Origin: Selenomonas sp. GACV-9
GTDB lineage: Bacteria; Bacillota; Negativicutes; Selenomonadales; Selenomonadaceae
Length of the DNA stretch: 64,000 bases
Direction: 5' to 3'
Assembly: GCA_900116485.1 (NCBI GenBank)
Contig: FPAX01000001.1
Location: forward strand, 310,001-374,000
This document shows, in pieces, positions 1 to 9,162 of the stretch. The translations under genes were made by a program, and so were the position numbers. The notes beneath the pieces were generated by a model that worked only from the letters and a program-made list of their open reading frames with translations, was not told the DNA's origin and made no database searches. Every line of letters begins with the position of its first letter. The first letter of the stretch is position 1.

Positions 1-777
1 CAAGAGCCCGATGATGCCAACCATGGACGCCGCCTGGGCCGCATCCATGCCGGCAACCTGCTGGGCCATCGGCGAGGCCACAGCCAGCAGGCCGATGCCG
101 CAGGTGATATTGACAAAGAACACCCACCAGAGCGCCCCGAACTGCCAGGTCTTGATGGCCTCAGCCGCCGTAGCGCCATGCTGGATGCGCGTGACCTGTG
201 CCCTGCCCTTCTGCTGCACAGGCGGCTTCAGGTAAAGGGCTGACGCCCCCATCAAGACCATGTAGACCGCCCCCAGGATCAGGAAATTGTCCACCAGACC
301 AACCCGTGCCGTCAAGAACTGCATGACAGGCCCTGCCACCAGCGCGGCAAAGCCGAAGCCCATGATGGCAAGCCCCGTCGCAAAGCCGCGGTGCTGCGGG
401 AAATACTTGACGAGCGTCGATACCGGCGTGATATAGCCGACACCAAGGCCGATGCCGCCGATGACACCATAGAAAAGATACAAGAGCAGCAAGCTGTGCA
501 AATGGAGCGCCAGCGCTGTGCCGAACATGCCCGTGCCAAAGAACAGCATGGCCAGCAGCCCGCTCTTCTTCGGCCCATGTTTTTCCACAAACCGGCCCAA
601 GAAACCTGCCGACATGCCAAGAAACAGGATTGCCAGAGAAAACGCCCCTGTCGTCTGCGCAAGCGTAGTCCCCATTTGTGCCATAATCGGGCGCGTCAGG
701 ACACTCCAGGCATAGACGCTGCCGATGGAAATATGGATTCCCACCGCAGCCAACGCAATGAGCCAACGATTTCGCAT
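1..777 (-). CDS. OFA-family MFS transporter (oxalate/formate antiporter-like), 3' end outside window
   Basis: Reading from the ATG at 777 gives 259 codons that stay open to the window edge, so the C-terminal part is missing. The protein starts MRNRWLIALAAVGIHISIGSVYAWSV..., the typical first helix of the OFA branch of the major facilitator superfamily. The following hydrophobic helices and the loop FVEKHGPKKSG (the MFS loop 2-3 region) fit a 12-helix inner-membrane carrier. Family members exchange oxalate, formate or other small monocarboxylates; the substrate here cannot be read from sequence. It lies directly behind a ZTP riboswitch, which suggests a link to one-carbon/formate metabolism. 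Confidence 0.85.
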   Translation of the reverse strand, partial: MRNRWLIALAAVGIHISIGSVYAWSVLTRPIMAQMGTTLAQTTGAFSLAILFLGMSAGFLGRFVEKHGPKKSGLLAMLFFGTGMFGTALALHLHSLLLLYLFYGVIGGIGLGVGYITPVSTLVKYFPQHRGFATGLAIMGFGFAALVAGPVMQFLTARVGLVDNFLILGAVYMVLMGASALYLKPPVQQKGRAQVTRIQHGATAAEAIKTWQFGALWWVFFVNITCGIGLLAVASPMAQQVAGMDAAQAASMVGIIGLL

Positions 778-834
778 GAAAACCATCCTTTCTGCTGCCT
801 GCGCAGCAACGAGAAAAAGAGCTTTCATCCAAAC

Positions 835-931
835 AAAAAACCGTCTGGACAAAAACTCTCTGCCCAGACGGTCGGCTTGTTAAACCTTGCAGTACATGTG
901 GTCGATTCCACTAATCCGTCAGTCCTGCACG
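835..931 (-). ncRNA. ZTP (pfl) riboswitch with overlapping intrinsic terminator
   Basis: On the minus strand the leader shows the hallmarks of the ZTP/ZMP aptamer. A P1 stem (TGCAG with CTGCA) encloses the conserved GACTGACGGA segment and a GTGG-AATCGA-CCAC hairpin. After a linker comes the diagnostic GCCGACCGTCTGGGCA element (861-876). That 3' element also forms the left arm of a terminator: CCGTCTGG pairs with CCAGACGG (841-871), followed by six U (835-840). The arrangement is the classical ON switch: ligand-bound aptamer holds CCGTCTGGGC and prevents termination. It sits between a promoter at 953-981 and the OFA transporter start at 777. Confidence 0.85.
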
Positions 932-952
932 GCATTATCGACTTGTAAGCTT

Positions 953-981
953 AGTTTAACCATTGACGTTTGACTTGTCAA
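953..981 (-). promoter_or_regulatory. sigma-70 promoter of the ZTP riboswitch-transporter unit
   Basis: On the minus strand TTGACA (976-981) is followed after 17 bases by TAAACT (953-958). The -35 box lies inside a TTGACAAGTCAA palindrome (970-981), one copy of the repeat family seen across the window. Confidence 0.65.
970..981. repeat. TGACNNGTCA palindrome family (representative copy; others listed)
   Basis: A 10-12 bp palindrome, usually TTGAC-NN-GTCAA, recurs through the window. Copies with the full TGACNNGTCA core start at about 971, 1529, 19979, 19991, 25139, 25151, 26481, 26494, 29641, 32155, 36389, 37889, 38989, 41185, 41200, 46851, 54327 and 54662. The centre varies (AA/TT, AT, CG, CA, TC, CT/AC). 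Eight fixed bases predict roughly one copy in 64 kb, so about 18 is a strong excess. Copies lie between genes and inside genes (fliB, ttcA-like, VgrG-like). Confidence 0.85.
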
Positions 982-1010
982 GTCTTTTGCAGCTGCTGCC
1001 CATCTCGCGC

Positions 1011-1370
1011 TTAGAAGGACCCGCCATTGGCCAGCCATGCCTTCGCCGTATATTCGCTCAGGCCTACTGCATCGATGCGGAATACATTGCCGCTCGAACC
1101 CGTGCGCAGATCCTTGACGCTTACATAGCCGACCTGCGTCAGATAGCCGCCATTGAGTGCCTCGATGACATCATGGTCTTCGAGCGGATAATCGCCCGGG
1201 TACTCCACGATGGTGCCGACCGAATACCCTTCACAGGTATAGATCGCAACCTTCGGCCCTACTGAGGTATTGATCATGCCATCGATGCTTCCTCCCGAAA
1301 CATGTGCCATGCAGATACTCGAAAGCCCCATCATCAGAACTGCCAGCAAAGTCATAATACGCGTTTTCAT
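1011..1370 (-). CDS. small secreted protein of unknown function
   Basis: The 119-residue product starts at ATG 1370 behind an AAGGAGG site. Further in-frame codons upstream (to 1469) have no ribosome binding site and no signal sequence. Residues 1-22 (MKTRIMTLLAVLMMGLSSICMA) are a typical Sec signal peptide ending in an A-x-A-like site. The mature part of about 97 residues is rich in Gly, Val and Tyr and matches no family I recognise. Its signal peptide resembles that of the damaged secreted protein at 37950. It stands alone between the OFA unit and the uxaA end. Confidence 0.7.
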   Translation of the reverse strand: MKTRIMTLLAVLMMGLSSICMAHVSGGSIDGMINTSVGPKVAIYTCEGYSVGTIVEYPGDYPLEDHDVIEALNGGYLTQVGYVSVKDLRTGSSGNVFRIDAVGLSEYTAKAWLANGGSF

Positions 1371-1466
1371 GATAAATTCCTCCTTGCATTTCCCGCTGTG
1401 CGGTTTGGTTTGTTTTGCTATTTGTTCTTTATATCCCTGAGGCAGCCAAAGTGTTATAGACTTTTG

Positions 1467-1500
1467 CAAAAAAAATTTCTCTCTTATAAAAAAGCAGAGA
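1467..1500 (-). terminator. possible terminator after uxaA
   Basis: On the minus strand a short TCTCT/AGAGA stem is followed by AATTTTTTTT. The stem is weak, so this is a tentative end for the uxaA transcript. Confidence 0.35.
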
Positions 1501-1546
1501 TTGCTCGCCCATCAACCAGAGACTCACTTGACATGTCAAAATTCTT

Positions 1547-3058
1547 CTATAAACAAACTCCGTCTTTGAAGATTGCCAATTCATGCTTATCCAGATGCTC
1601 CGATACTGTTTTTTCCTGTCCAGAAGCAACTGCCAGCATATAATTCCAAAATCGTTCTCCCAGTTCTTCTAATGATGCACCTTCCAGCAGCATCCCTGCA
1701 TTGAAATCAAGCCAGTTCTTTTTCCGTGTTGCCAACTTCGAGTTGCTGGCAATCTTCACCGTTGGCACAGGCGCTGCAAACGGAGTACCACGCCCTGTCG
1801 TGAACAAGATCAACTGCGCACCCGCTGCAGCCAAAGCATTTGCTGCCACCAGATCGTTGCCAGGACTCTCAAGCAGCAGCAATCCTTGCGTCTTGTTTTT
1901 TATTCTCTGTCCATAAGCCAATACATCCGTAACCAGCGCCACGCCTCCTTTTTGCACACAACCCAAGGATTTTTCTTCCAGCGTGGTTATGCCACCAGCT
2001 TTATTGCCCGGCGATGGATTTTCATTGATTTGTTTTCCATAGCGCATATAGTATTCCTTGAAGCCATTGATAAGTTGCACAATCTTCCGAAAGATTTCTT
2101 CATTAACGGCCCGATTCATCAGCAAGGTTTCTGCCCCAAACATTTCGGGCACCTCGGTCAAGATTGCTGTTCCGCCAGCTGCAGCAACGATGTTGGACAC
2201 CTGCCCTGCCAAGGCATTGGCCGTAATGCCTGAAAAGCCATCCGACCCGCCACATTTAAGGCCAATGACCAGCTTGCTTGCCGGCTGCAAAGTACGCTGG
2301 CATTTATCGGCATAGTCAATCAACTCACGAATTGCCGCTACCCCTGCCTCGATTTCATCTTCACAATCCTGACATACCAAAAACTTTACCCTGCCCGCAG
2401 CAAAACTGCCAATGGCTTTTTGCATACTGGCAAGCGTGTTGTTCTCACAACCTAAGGATAGTACCAATACCGCACCAGCATTGGGATGATGGACGAGACT
2501 TGCCAAAAACTGCTGCGTTTTCTCCAAATCCTCATCGATTTGCGAACAGCCACACGGATGATTAAAGGCAAAGATGCCATCAACATGCTCTTTGCCCGTC
2601 AGCATTGCTTGAGCCCGCGATTCTATTTCCCTGGCAATGGCATTGACGCATCCAACTGTCGGTATGATCCAGACTTCATTACGTATCCCTACTTGGCCGT
2701 CCGGACGCTCATAACCCCAAAAACTTTTCTCCTTAGGCGCAAAACCATCCGGCTGCCATGCACTGTTTTTATTGGGTTCATAACGATAATCGACAAGTCC
2801 CGCCAACTTACTTTGCAGTCGTTCGGTATGAACCCACTCACCTGGTTCAATATTTACTTTCGCAGCGCCAATCGGAAAACCGTATTTTACCACATCACTT
2901 CCCCTGCTTATTGGCGCAATCGCTACTTTATGCCCAGCGGGGATACTTTCTTTGACCGTGATTCTTTTAGCACCTGCTGCAATCGCTTCGCCCGGTTGAA
3001 GTGATTCGATGGCCACAGCGACATTATCCTGCGGATGAATCTGCAAATACTTTTTCAT
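1547..3058 (-). CDS. uxaA: altronate dehydratase UxaA
   Basis: A 503-residue protein, close to the usual ~495 of UxaA. An N-terminal SAF-type domain (about residues 1-95) precedes the large galactarate/altronate dehydratase domain, with the family blocks RPDGQVGIRNEVWIIPTVGCVN, FNHPCGCSQ, LGCENN and LKCGGSDGFSG. The cysteines in these blocks bind the iron centre. It converts D-altronate to 2-keto-3-deoxy-D-gluconate (KDG) in the cytoplasm. Its ATG overlaps the uxaB stop by four bases (ATGA), so the two are translationally coupled. In this cluster it supplies KDG to the kinase encoded at 11906. A SAF-type dehydratase for another aldonate is possible but less likely beside uxaB. Confidence 0.93.
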   Translation of the reverse strand: MKKYLQIHPQDNVAVAIESLQPGEAIAAGAKRITVKESIPAGHKVAIAPISRGSDVVKYGFPIGAAKVNIEPGEWVHTERLQSKLAGLVDYRYEPNKNSAWQPDGFAPKEKSFWGYERPDGQVGIRNEVWIIPTVGCVNAIAREIESRAQAMLTGKEHVDGIFAFNHPCGCSQIDEDLEKTQQFLASLVHHPNAGAVLVLSLGCENNTLASMQKAIGSFAAGRVKFLVCQDCEDEIEAGVAAIRELIDYADKCQRTLQPASKLVIGLKCGGSDGFSGITANALAGQVSNIVAAAGGTAILTEVPEMFGAETLLMNRAVNEEIFRKIVQLINGFKEYYMRYGKQINENPSPGNKAGGITTLEEKSLGCVQKGGVALVTDVLAYGQRIKNKTQGLLLLESPGNDLVAANALAAAGAQLILFTTGRGTPFAAPVPTVKIASNSKLATRKKNWLDFNAGMLLEGASLEELGERFWNYMLAVASGQEKTVSEHLDKHELAIFKDGVCL

Positions 3059-4518
3059 GCCATATACTCTCCCAATTTCTTGATATACGACTTTATGCCC
3101 ATCAGCTGCAATAACTCATAATGATGCAATACCGCATCATAAAAACCAGGAATTGTCCGCAGGTCTATGCCCCAAAAATCATCTGCCTGCAAAAATTTCC
3201 TGACATATACTTCATCGGGCAGTGCTGCCCAACTGGCCACACGATCAAGTTTTTCGGCATCATCGTGTATCTCATACGGCTTGCCGTTCCGATAACCAAT
3301 CAGACAACCATCGCCTTTCTCCACCGTATGATAAAAGGCCAGCAAGGCCGCCAGGGAAAAGGTCAACCATTTCGGCAGTACCTTGATGTTTTGCTCATAA
3401 TCCATCAGGCTTGGCAGTACACGAGCCCGCCATTTGGCAATGGAATTCAAGGAAATCGCGAGCAAGGAATGATTCACAAATGGATTTTCAAACCGCTCAA
3501 ACACAGATGCAGCAAAATCACGCAACGAATCATCTTCTTTGTGAAAGGCTGGTACGATTTCCTGATAAACCAGCTGCTCAAGCTGCCGGCGTATATCGGC
3601 ATCTTTCATACATTCGCCTACATAATCAAGGCCTGCCAGATAGGCCCCCAGCGCCATCGAAGTGTGTGCGCCATTTAAGATACGTACCTTACGGCGTTTA
3701 TAGGCATCCACGTCCTTGGTAAATACGATAGGAAAATCCTCTGTCGCAATTGGGAACCGTTTTTCCAATGAAGGTTCACCAATGGCCCAAAAGGCAAACG
3801 GCTCACATTGATCCAGTAAGGCATCCTCATAACCAAGCTCCTGTTCATACTTGGCAGCATCGTTTCGCGGATAGCCAGTAACGATACGGTCAACCAGCGT
3901 ATCGACAAATAAGCAGGATTCATCAAGCCATGCTGCAAAAGCGTCCCCAAGCATCCATTTCTTCGCATACGCTTTTACACACTTCTTTAGCATCTGCCCA
4001 TTGTGGTCAATAAGTTCTACCGGCAGCATGACCAAGCCTTTTTCTTTTGCCCCCGAAAAATGCTCAAACCTCGTAAATAAGAATTTTGTCAATTTTGCCG
4101 GATAACTTTTGGGCGGCTTATCTTCATACGCATCATCATCATTATATACAATGCCAGCTTCTGTCGTGTTCGAGATAACAAACTCTAAGGAAGGCAGCTC
4201 CGCCAGCTGCAGGAATTCCTTATAATCCGAATAAGCACTGACTACACGATCCAGACAAGAAATTACGCGATTTTCCTTATAGGTCTTCCCTGCTTTTTTC
4301 CCTCGGACACAAACCGAGTAAATATTGTCCTGGGCAGCAAACCGTGTATTGGTCTTTGCCCGCGGCATGACAACGGCAACACTGCCATTAAATCCACGTT
4401 TCTCGTTAGCCAAATCAATGCCATAGTCGACAAATGCCCGCAAAAAATTTCCTTCACCAATCTGCAGAACACGAACAGGATACTCCTGTCTTTGATAGAC
4501 TTCCTGTATCTTTTTCAT
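3055..4518 (-). CDS. uxaB: tagaturonate reductase UxaB (altronate oxidoreductase)
   Basis: The 487-residue product starts at ATG 4518, seven or so bases behind GGAGGGG; E. coli UxaB is about the same length. In-frame codons extend to 4635, but that part runs back into the preceding gene and lacks an RBS. The N-terminus VRVLQIGEGNFLRAFVDYGID is the nucleotide-binding signature of the mannitol dehydrogenase family, and FTKDVDAYKRRKVRILNGAH-type residues mark the catalytic domain. It reduces D-tagaturonate to D-altronate with NADH. It lies 16 bases after the zinc dehydrogenase gene and overlaps uxaA. Confidence 0.93.
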   Translation of the reverse strand: MKKIQEVYQRQEYPVRVLQIGEGNFLRAFVDYGIDLANEKRGFNGSVAVVMPRAKTNTRFAAQDNIYSVCVRGKKAGKTYKENRVISCLDRVVSAYSDYKEFLQLAELPSLEFVISNTTEAGIVYNDDDAYEDKPPKSYPAKLTKFLFTRFEHFSGAKEKGLVMLPVELIDHNGQMLKKCVKAYAKKWMLGDAFAAWLDESCLFVDTLVDRIVTGYPRNDAAKYEQELGYEDALLDQCEPFAFWAIGEPSLEKRFPIATEDFPIVFTKDVDAYKRRKVRILNGAHTSMALGAYLAGLDYVGECMKDADIRRQLEQLVYQEIVPAFHKEDDSLRDFAASVFERFENPFVNHSLLAISLNSIAKWRARVLPSLMDYEQNIKVLPKWLTFSLAALLAFYHTVEKGDGCLIGYRNGKPYEIHDDAEKLDRVASWAALPDEVYVRKFLQADDFWGIDLRTIPGFYDAVLHHYELLQLMGIKSYIKKLGEYMA

Positions 4519-4534
4519 CCAAAGCCCCTCCTTC

Positions 4535-5566
4535 TTATTCAGGGTCAGCAAAATGAATAACGACTTTGAGCATTGATGCTGCCTGCTCCGAAAACTCCTG
4601 AAAGGCTTTAGGGGCATCAGCAAATTCATATTCATTCGTCACAACGCGTTCTATATCGGCCTTACCTGCTTTGACCAAATCAATCAATGCGAGAAAATCC
4701 TTCTGCAACGCATTGCGTGAGCCATACACATTAAGTTCTTTCTTCTGCAACAACGTGAAATCAAAATCTGCATTCTTCTTGCCCACACCAATCTGGACAA
4801 CACGAGCGCCAAAAGCCGCTGCATCAATACAGAGCAAAAATGTTGCCGGCAACCCCACAGCCTCAATCGTTACATCAAAACCATTACCGTTAGTGATTTT
4901 CGCTACAGCCTCATGAAAATGCTCAGGCGAATCGTTGAGGATTTTTCCCGCCAGTCCAAACCTCTCTACTGCATAGTCGAGTTTCTTATCAGCGATATCA
5001 GAAATATATACCTCTGCTCCAGCAGCTCGTGCTGCTGCCGCTGCCAGCACGCCAATCGTACCTGCACCGACAATCAGTACCTTTTCTCCCGGCTGGATAT
5101 TTGCCCGGCTTACACCATGATAGCTGATGCAGAAAGGCTCAATCAGTGCTAGTTGCCGCGGAGATAATCCTTGACCATCATAAATGCGTTCTACAGGCAT
5201 CGTAATGTATTCCCGAAAGGCCCCATCACGCTGTGCTCCCATGGTTTCATTATGTTCACAGCAATTCACTAACCCCCGCTCACAAGAATAACATGTTCCA
5301 CAATTGAAATAGGGATTGCAGGTAACGATCATGCCTTTTTCCAAGCCACGGTCATTCGCATCGATTTCTACAATCTGTGCGGAAAACTCATGACCGGGAA
5401 TACGCGGGTAGCCAGCATAGGCAAAGGTCCCCCGATAGGTGCCAAGATCGCTGCCGCAGATGCCACCATACAAGATTTTCAGCAGGGCTTCACCTGGCTT
5501 GCGCACAGGCATCGGCATATCAAATAATTCAACGTTACCAGGCTCATTGATACGAATTGCTTTCAT
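4535..5566 (-). CDS. zinc-dependent dehydrogenase, probable L-galactonate 5-dehydrogenase
   Basis: A 343-residue medium-chain dehydrogenase. Cys37/Asp40 (GGICGSD) and His59-Glu60 (GHE) are catalytic-zinc positions; Cys89, Cys92, Cys95 and Cys103 form the structural zinc lobe; VGAGTIG is the Rossmann motif. The family includes L-galactonate and L-gulonate 5-dehydrogenases (LgoD/YjjN, RspB-like), which yield D-tagaturonate or D-fructuronate. Because the next genes are uxaB and uxaA, oxidation of L-galactonate to D-tagaturonate is the best fit. It is the first gene behind the sigma-54 promoter at 5606. A GTG one codon upstream (5569) is an alternative start. The assignment of substrate is inference. 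Confidence 0.85.
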   Translation of the reverse strand: MKAIRINEPGNVELFDMPMPVRKPGEALLKILYGGICGSDLGTYRGTFAYAGYPRIPGHEFSAQIVEIDANDRGLEKGMIVTCNPYFNCGTCYSCERGLVNCCEHNETMGAQRDGAFREYITMPVERIYDGQGLSPRQLALIEPFCISYHGVSRANIQPGEKVLIVGAGTIGVLAAAAARAAGAEVYISDIADKKLDYAVERFGLAGKILNDSPEHFHEAVAKITNGNGFDVTIEAVGLPATFLLCIDAAAFGARVVQIGVGKKNADFDFTLLQKKELNVYGSRNALQKDFLALIDLVKAGKADIERVVTNEYEFADAPKAFQEFSEQAASMLKVVIHFADPE

Positions 5567-5605
5567 CACTGATCATCCTTTCTAAATATCACTACCCTAA
5601 AGATA

Positions 5606-5621
5606 TGCATTTTTCGTGCCA
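5606..5621 (-). promoter_or_regulatory. sigma-54 promoter of the dehydrogenase-uxaB-uxaA unit
   Basis: The minus strand reads TGGCACGAAAAATGCA, with GG and GC separated by exactly ten bases and nearly perfect -24/-12 boxes. It lies about 40 bases before the dehydrogenase start. A sigma-54 activator is encoded immediately upstream. Confidence 0.85.
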
Positions 5622-5668
5622 AGAAAAAACAAGCGTAAAACAGAAGAGTTTCTTCCTTTTACGCTTGT
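5622..5668 (-). terminator. terminator of the sigma-54 activator gene
   Basis: On the minus strand ACAAGCGTAAAA and TTTTACGCTTGT form a 12-bp stem followed by a TTTTTTC tract. It separates the activator transcript from the sigma-54 promoter just downstream. Confidence 0.8.
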
Positions 5669-5696
5669 TCTGAACAGATTTGTTTCATTTTTGAAA
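5667..5696. promoter_or_regulatory. candidate activator-binding site (UAS)
   Basis: Two palindromes, TGTTCTGAACA (5667-5677) and TTTCATTTTTGAAA (5683-5696), lie about 50-75 bases upstream of the sigma-54 promoter, a usual place for enhancer sites. Similar TTTCAT/ATGAAA arms and a TGTTC element recur at 11201-11223. Assignment is tentative. Confidence 0.35.
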
Positions 5697-5718
5697 TGCA
5701 TACGATTAAGTTTTTGTC

Positions 5719-7569
5719 TTATTCCTTTGGCTTGGCTTTCCGCCACAAAGTCACACGGCTGATTCCTAGCTGTGCGCATACCTCCTCTGGTGAGTAACGC
5801 AACAACAACTGCCGGATGATCTCACGCTCCGCCTCGGGCAAAGTCGTCTTCAATGGCAAGATAATCGATTCTTGATCCGGCTTATCCGTATCCTCCTGCC
5901 TTAACGCACCAGACAAAAAAGCTTGCATCTGTGATTCATCTACGAGCATATCGTCATAGCAGGACAAAACCTCAGCCACATTCCGTAACTCACGGATATT
6001 GCCTGGCCAATCATAGCGTTTCAGTAACTCTCTGGCTTTTGGCGTTACTGCTTTCTCCCAGGAACGGCCATCGGTAAAGGCACGATAATAGTAGTCAAGC
6101 AACGGTATTGCGTCGCCATGACGCTCTCTTAACGGTGGCAGTGTCAAACGCAATACATTGATGCGGTAGTAGAGATCCTCGCGGAACGTCCCTTCCTGCA
6201 CCATCTTCACCAAATCGCGGTTTGTTGCACAGATAATGCGAATATCGAGCGGCAATATCCGTTCATCACCGATACGGCGTATTTCATGCTCCTGCAGGAC
6301 ACGCAATAATCTGCCCTGGATATCAAGCGGCAATTCACCAATCTCATCCAGAAAAATCGTACCTTGGTGAGCCAATTCAAACAAGCCCTTTTTCCCCGAT
6401 TTACGAGCGCCTGTAAAAGCACCATCCACATAGCCAAAGAACTCGCTTTCCATCAGGTTCGGCGGAATCGAGGCACAGTTCACAGAGACAAACGGCTTAT
6501 CTGCCCGGCGGCTCGCATTATGGATACTTTGCGCCATTCCCTCTTTACCGGTACCTGTCTCCCCCAGTATCAAGACATTCGCATCGGTACGCGCAAATCG
6601 CTCTGCCAGCTGAATAGTCCGCTGCATCGTATCCGCATACGTCATGATATCGGAAAAATGCATTTTCGCATAAAGGCCTTTTTGATATAGCGATGACCGT
6701 ACCGTGCGCGCATTTTTTTCAATGTGTTCTACTTCCTGGAAAATCACGATTTGACGCTGCGTCCTTTGATTGACCAGCAAGGGAATCCTATGACAAAGGA
6801 TTTTCGTCTTGCCGACTTCGAGAATCTGTTCGCCATTCGTTCCCTGGAGTCTTGGCAGTACTTCATCTTTCCATGCCGCAAAATTCTCGCCAAAGACTTT
6901 ATGGCTCAACCGATTGGAAAAAACCGGTTCGCCCTCCTCACTCAGGACAACAACACCTTCGGTTATATTCTGGATGACTGCATCGACTTGTTGCAAGCGC
7001 AGCGTCTGCTGTTCTTTGTTCTTCAGGATAAGCTGCGCCTCATCAATCGCACTGCTTATTGCCTCACGGCTTGAATCAATCAGTGTATGACGAAAGCCAC
7101 ATTCTGATGCATAGGCCGCTGCAATATTGCAGCCTGCAATTCCGTCTACACTTTGTTCAGCAGCCAGCCGTTCAATCGTTGCATTGATTTCCTCGCGGCT
7201 GTCACAGGGAATAACTTCCACATAAATATCTCCTAACCGGAAATGCCTCCGTACATCGTGAATGATATTGCTGCGCATAACTACCGCAATCCGACGGCAG
7301 CCTTTTTGCACCAGTTCCTCAATGGCTTGCATGACATCATGGAACGCTGCCCCAATATGCACAATAGTATGTTTGCCCTGTGCCTCCAATGTTTTGGCCA
7401 TACCACCACGGGCAATGATAATCTGTGTCTCTGTAAAAGGCGCTACATCCATGATTACCTTGGCATCCTGTGAATAAATGACATCTATATCCAAATTCCG
7501 CTGTTTGATAATACTTTTTGCCTTCTTATCGATGGCTAAGGTTGGTGCAACGAACAAAATCAGAGACAT
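5719..7569 (-). CDS. PrpR-type sigma-54-dependent transcriptional activator
   Basis: A 616-residue enhancer-binding protein. Residues 1-190 form a PrpR_N-type sensory domain; a PAS-like segment follows (about 195-290). The AAA+ core has Walker A GETGTGKE, the sigma-54 contact loop GAFTGA (in [16 protein letters not shown]), Walker [13 protein letters not shown] and a CATNRDL sensor. The C-terminus has a Fis-type HTH ([19 protein letters not shown]). It should activate sigma-54 RNA polymerase from distant sites in response to a metabolite. Its position inside the cluster and three sigma-54 promoters nearby make it the cluster's regulator. A good RBS (AAGGAG) precedes ATG 7569. Confidence 0.93.
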   Translation of the reverse strand: MSLILFVAPTLAIDKKAKSIIKQRNLDIDVIYSQDAKVIMDVAPFTETQIIIARGGMAKTLEAQGKHTIVHIGAAFHDVMQAIEELVQKGCRRIAVVMRSNIIHDVRRHFRLGDIYVEVIPCDSREEINATIERLAAEQSVDGIAGCNIAAAYASECGFRHTLIDSSREAISSAIDEAQLILKNKEQQTLRLQQVDAVIQNITEGVVVLSEEGEPVFSNRLSHKVFGENFAAWKDEVLPRLQGTNGEQILEVGKTKILCHRIPLLVNQRTQRQIVIFQEVEHIEKNARTVRSSLYQKGLYAKMHFSDIMTYADTMQRTIQLAERFARTDANVLILGETGTGKEGMAQSIHNASRRADKPFVSVNCASIPPNLMESEFFGYVDGAFTGARKSGKKGLFELAHQGTIFLDEIGELPLDIQGRLLRVLQEHEIRRIGDERILPLDIRIICATNRDLVKMVQEGTFREDLYYRINVLRLTLPPLRERHGDAIPLLDYYYRAFTDGRSWEKAVTPKARELLKRYDWPGNIRELRNVAEVLSCYDDMLVDESQMQAFLSGALRQEDTDKPDQESIILPLKTTLPEAEREIIRQLLLRYSPEEVCAQLGISRVTLWRKAKPKE

Positions 7570-7642
7570 GGTACCAGAACTCCTTTGCTTTATACTATCG
7601 GAAAAATTGATCCATTTCTTATTCTAACACATCATAAACACA

Positions 7643-7682
7643 GCAAAAAGGCAGACACCTCATCAGTGTGCTGCCTTTTGCC
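7643..7682 (-). terminator. terminator after the FucP-like permease gene
   Basis: AAAAGGCAG and CTGCCTTTT form a long stem, with T-rich ends on both strands, between the permease stop (7765) and the activator start (7569). Confidence 0.7.
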
Positions 7683-7764
7683 AGAAAATCACAGAATTAT
7701 AAACACCTGCTATTTTTTACCTTCCATACCAAGTAACATAGCCAATCACCTATTCCTTCTCTGC

Positions 7765-9114
7765 TTACAGCTGATGTACTTCCTTCAGCTCCGTTTCATG
7801 TTTCTCATTTTCAATATGCAGTTCTGTGTAGAAGAACCAGGAAATCACGACAAAGCAAAGGAATGGAATGACATAACCCACATGAAGGATACCTGTAGCA
7901 TCGGCTACCAGCCCAAGGATTGGCGGCATCATAGCACCACCGACAATTGACATGACCATCGCAGCAGCTGCTGATTCACGATACTCTGCCGGTACAGTCT
8001 TAAGTCCCGTATCGTAAATTGTCGGATAAACCGGACCCATGAAAGCACTGACCAGAATTACTGGATACATGACCGAGAAGTCGTTGACACCAGCGACATA
8101 AGCCAGACAGAGGCAGCCCAATACCGAATAGATGAACAGAAGTTTATTGGCCGACATCTTCGTCAGCAGCGTACTTGCCACGACACGGCCCAGGAAGAAC
8201 ACGATAAAGCTGGCAATCATGTAATTTGCTGCCACGCGCTCATTCATTGAACCATCTAAGGAAAGTGCCAGACGAATCGTAAACGACCAAACAGCTGCCT
8301 GCATACCATTATAGAGGAACATTGCGAGCAAGCTGCGACGGAAACGCTGTACCCCCATCATGAATTTTGCCGTTTTCATCGAGAGCAGGTTGACTTTATT
8401 CTTGACTGCTTCTGCCGTTTCCTTGACCTGCGGTTTACAGGACGGGAATTTGATAAATACAAAGGCGAGGAACAATGCGACAAGAATCAGGACAATATAT
8501 TTATAGGGAACTAACGTATGCTGCAGCATTTCGAGACGGAAGGCAGCAATCTGATCTGGCGACATAGCAGCCATCTTGCTAGAAAGGCTTTCACCTTCCT
8601 GGAAAATCAAGAACTTACCGAGAAGGATGCCGCAAATATTGCCAATCGGTGTAAAAGTCTGACTTAAATTGATACGAAAAGTCGATGTCTTCTCCGGTCC
8701 AATCATCGTCGCATAAGTGTTAGCCGAAGTTTCCAGAAAACTCAAGCCAAGGGCAATAGCAAAGATTGCTACGAGGAACATCGTATAGGTTGCCATATGC
8801 GATGCCGGGAAGAACAACAGACAACCGACAATGTAGAAGGCCAAACCACAAAGGATAGCCGATACATAGGATTTCTTCTTCATGACGAGCGCGGCGGGAA
8901 TAGCCATGACAAAATAGCCACCAAAGAATGCACTTTGGACAAAGGCACTGGCAAAATTGCTCAATTCAAAAATAGACTTAAACTGTGTAATCAAAACATC
9001 ATTCAAAGCATTTGCGACACTCCACAGAGGGAAAAGCATCGTCATGAGGACAAACTGCAAGAACGGAGTACTCGTCAAATAACCATTGGGAAGCTGATTC
9101 CATTTTTTTGACAT
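7765..9114 (-). CDS. FucP-type sugar:H+ symporter (probable L-galactose permease)
   Basis: A 449-residue, 12-helix major facilitator protein of the FucP subfamily. The N-terminal region FVLMTMLFPLWSVANALNDVLITQFK matches the FucP first helix with its Asn-Asp pair, and GLSFLETSANTYA is a second family block. E. coli FucP carries L-fucose and also L-galactose and D-arabinose. Here no fucose isomerase or fuculokinase is present; the neighbours are an aldose dehydrogenase, a lactonase and an L-galactonate-type dehydrogenase, so L-galactose is the likeliest cargo. It follows the aldose dehydrogenase by 48 bases, in the same transcript. Confidence 0.9.
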   Translation of the reverse strand: MSKKWNQLPNGYLTSTPFLQFVLMTMLFPLWSVANALNDVLITQFKSIFELSNFASAFVQSAFFGGYFVMAIPAALVMKKKSYVSAILCGLAFYIVGCLLFFPASHMATYTMFLVAIFAIALGLSFLETSANTYATMIGPEKTSTFRINLSQTFTPIGNICGILLGKFLIFQEGESLSSKMAAMSPDQIAAFRLEMLQHTLVPYKYIVLILVALFLAFVFIKFPSCKPQVKETAEAVKNKVNLLSMKTAKFMMGVQRFRRSLLAMFLYNGMQAAVWSFTIRLALSLDGSMNERVAANYMIASFIVFFLGRVVASTLLTKMSANKLLFIYSVLGCLCLAYVAGVNDFSVMYPVILVSAFMGPVYPTIYDTGLKTVPAEYRESAAAAMVMSIVGGAMMPPILGLVADATGILHVGYVIPFLCFVVISWFFYTELHIENEKHETELKEVHQL

Positions 9115-9162
9115 ATCATATCTCTCCTTTTCGTCATCCTAGCAAAGCATGAAAGCTCATTG

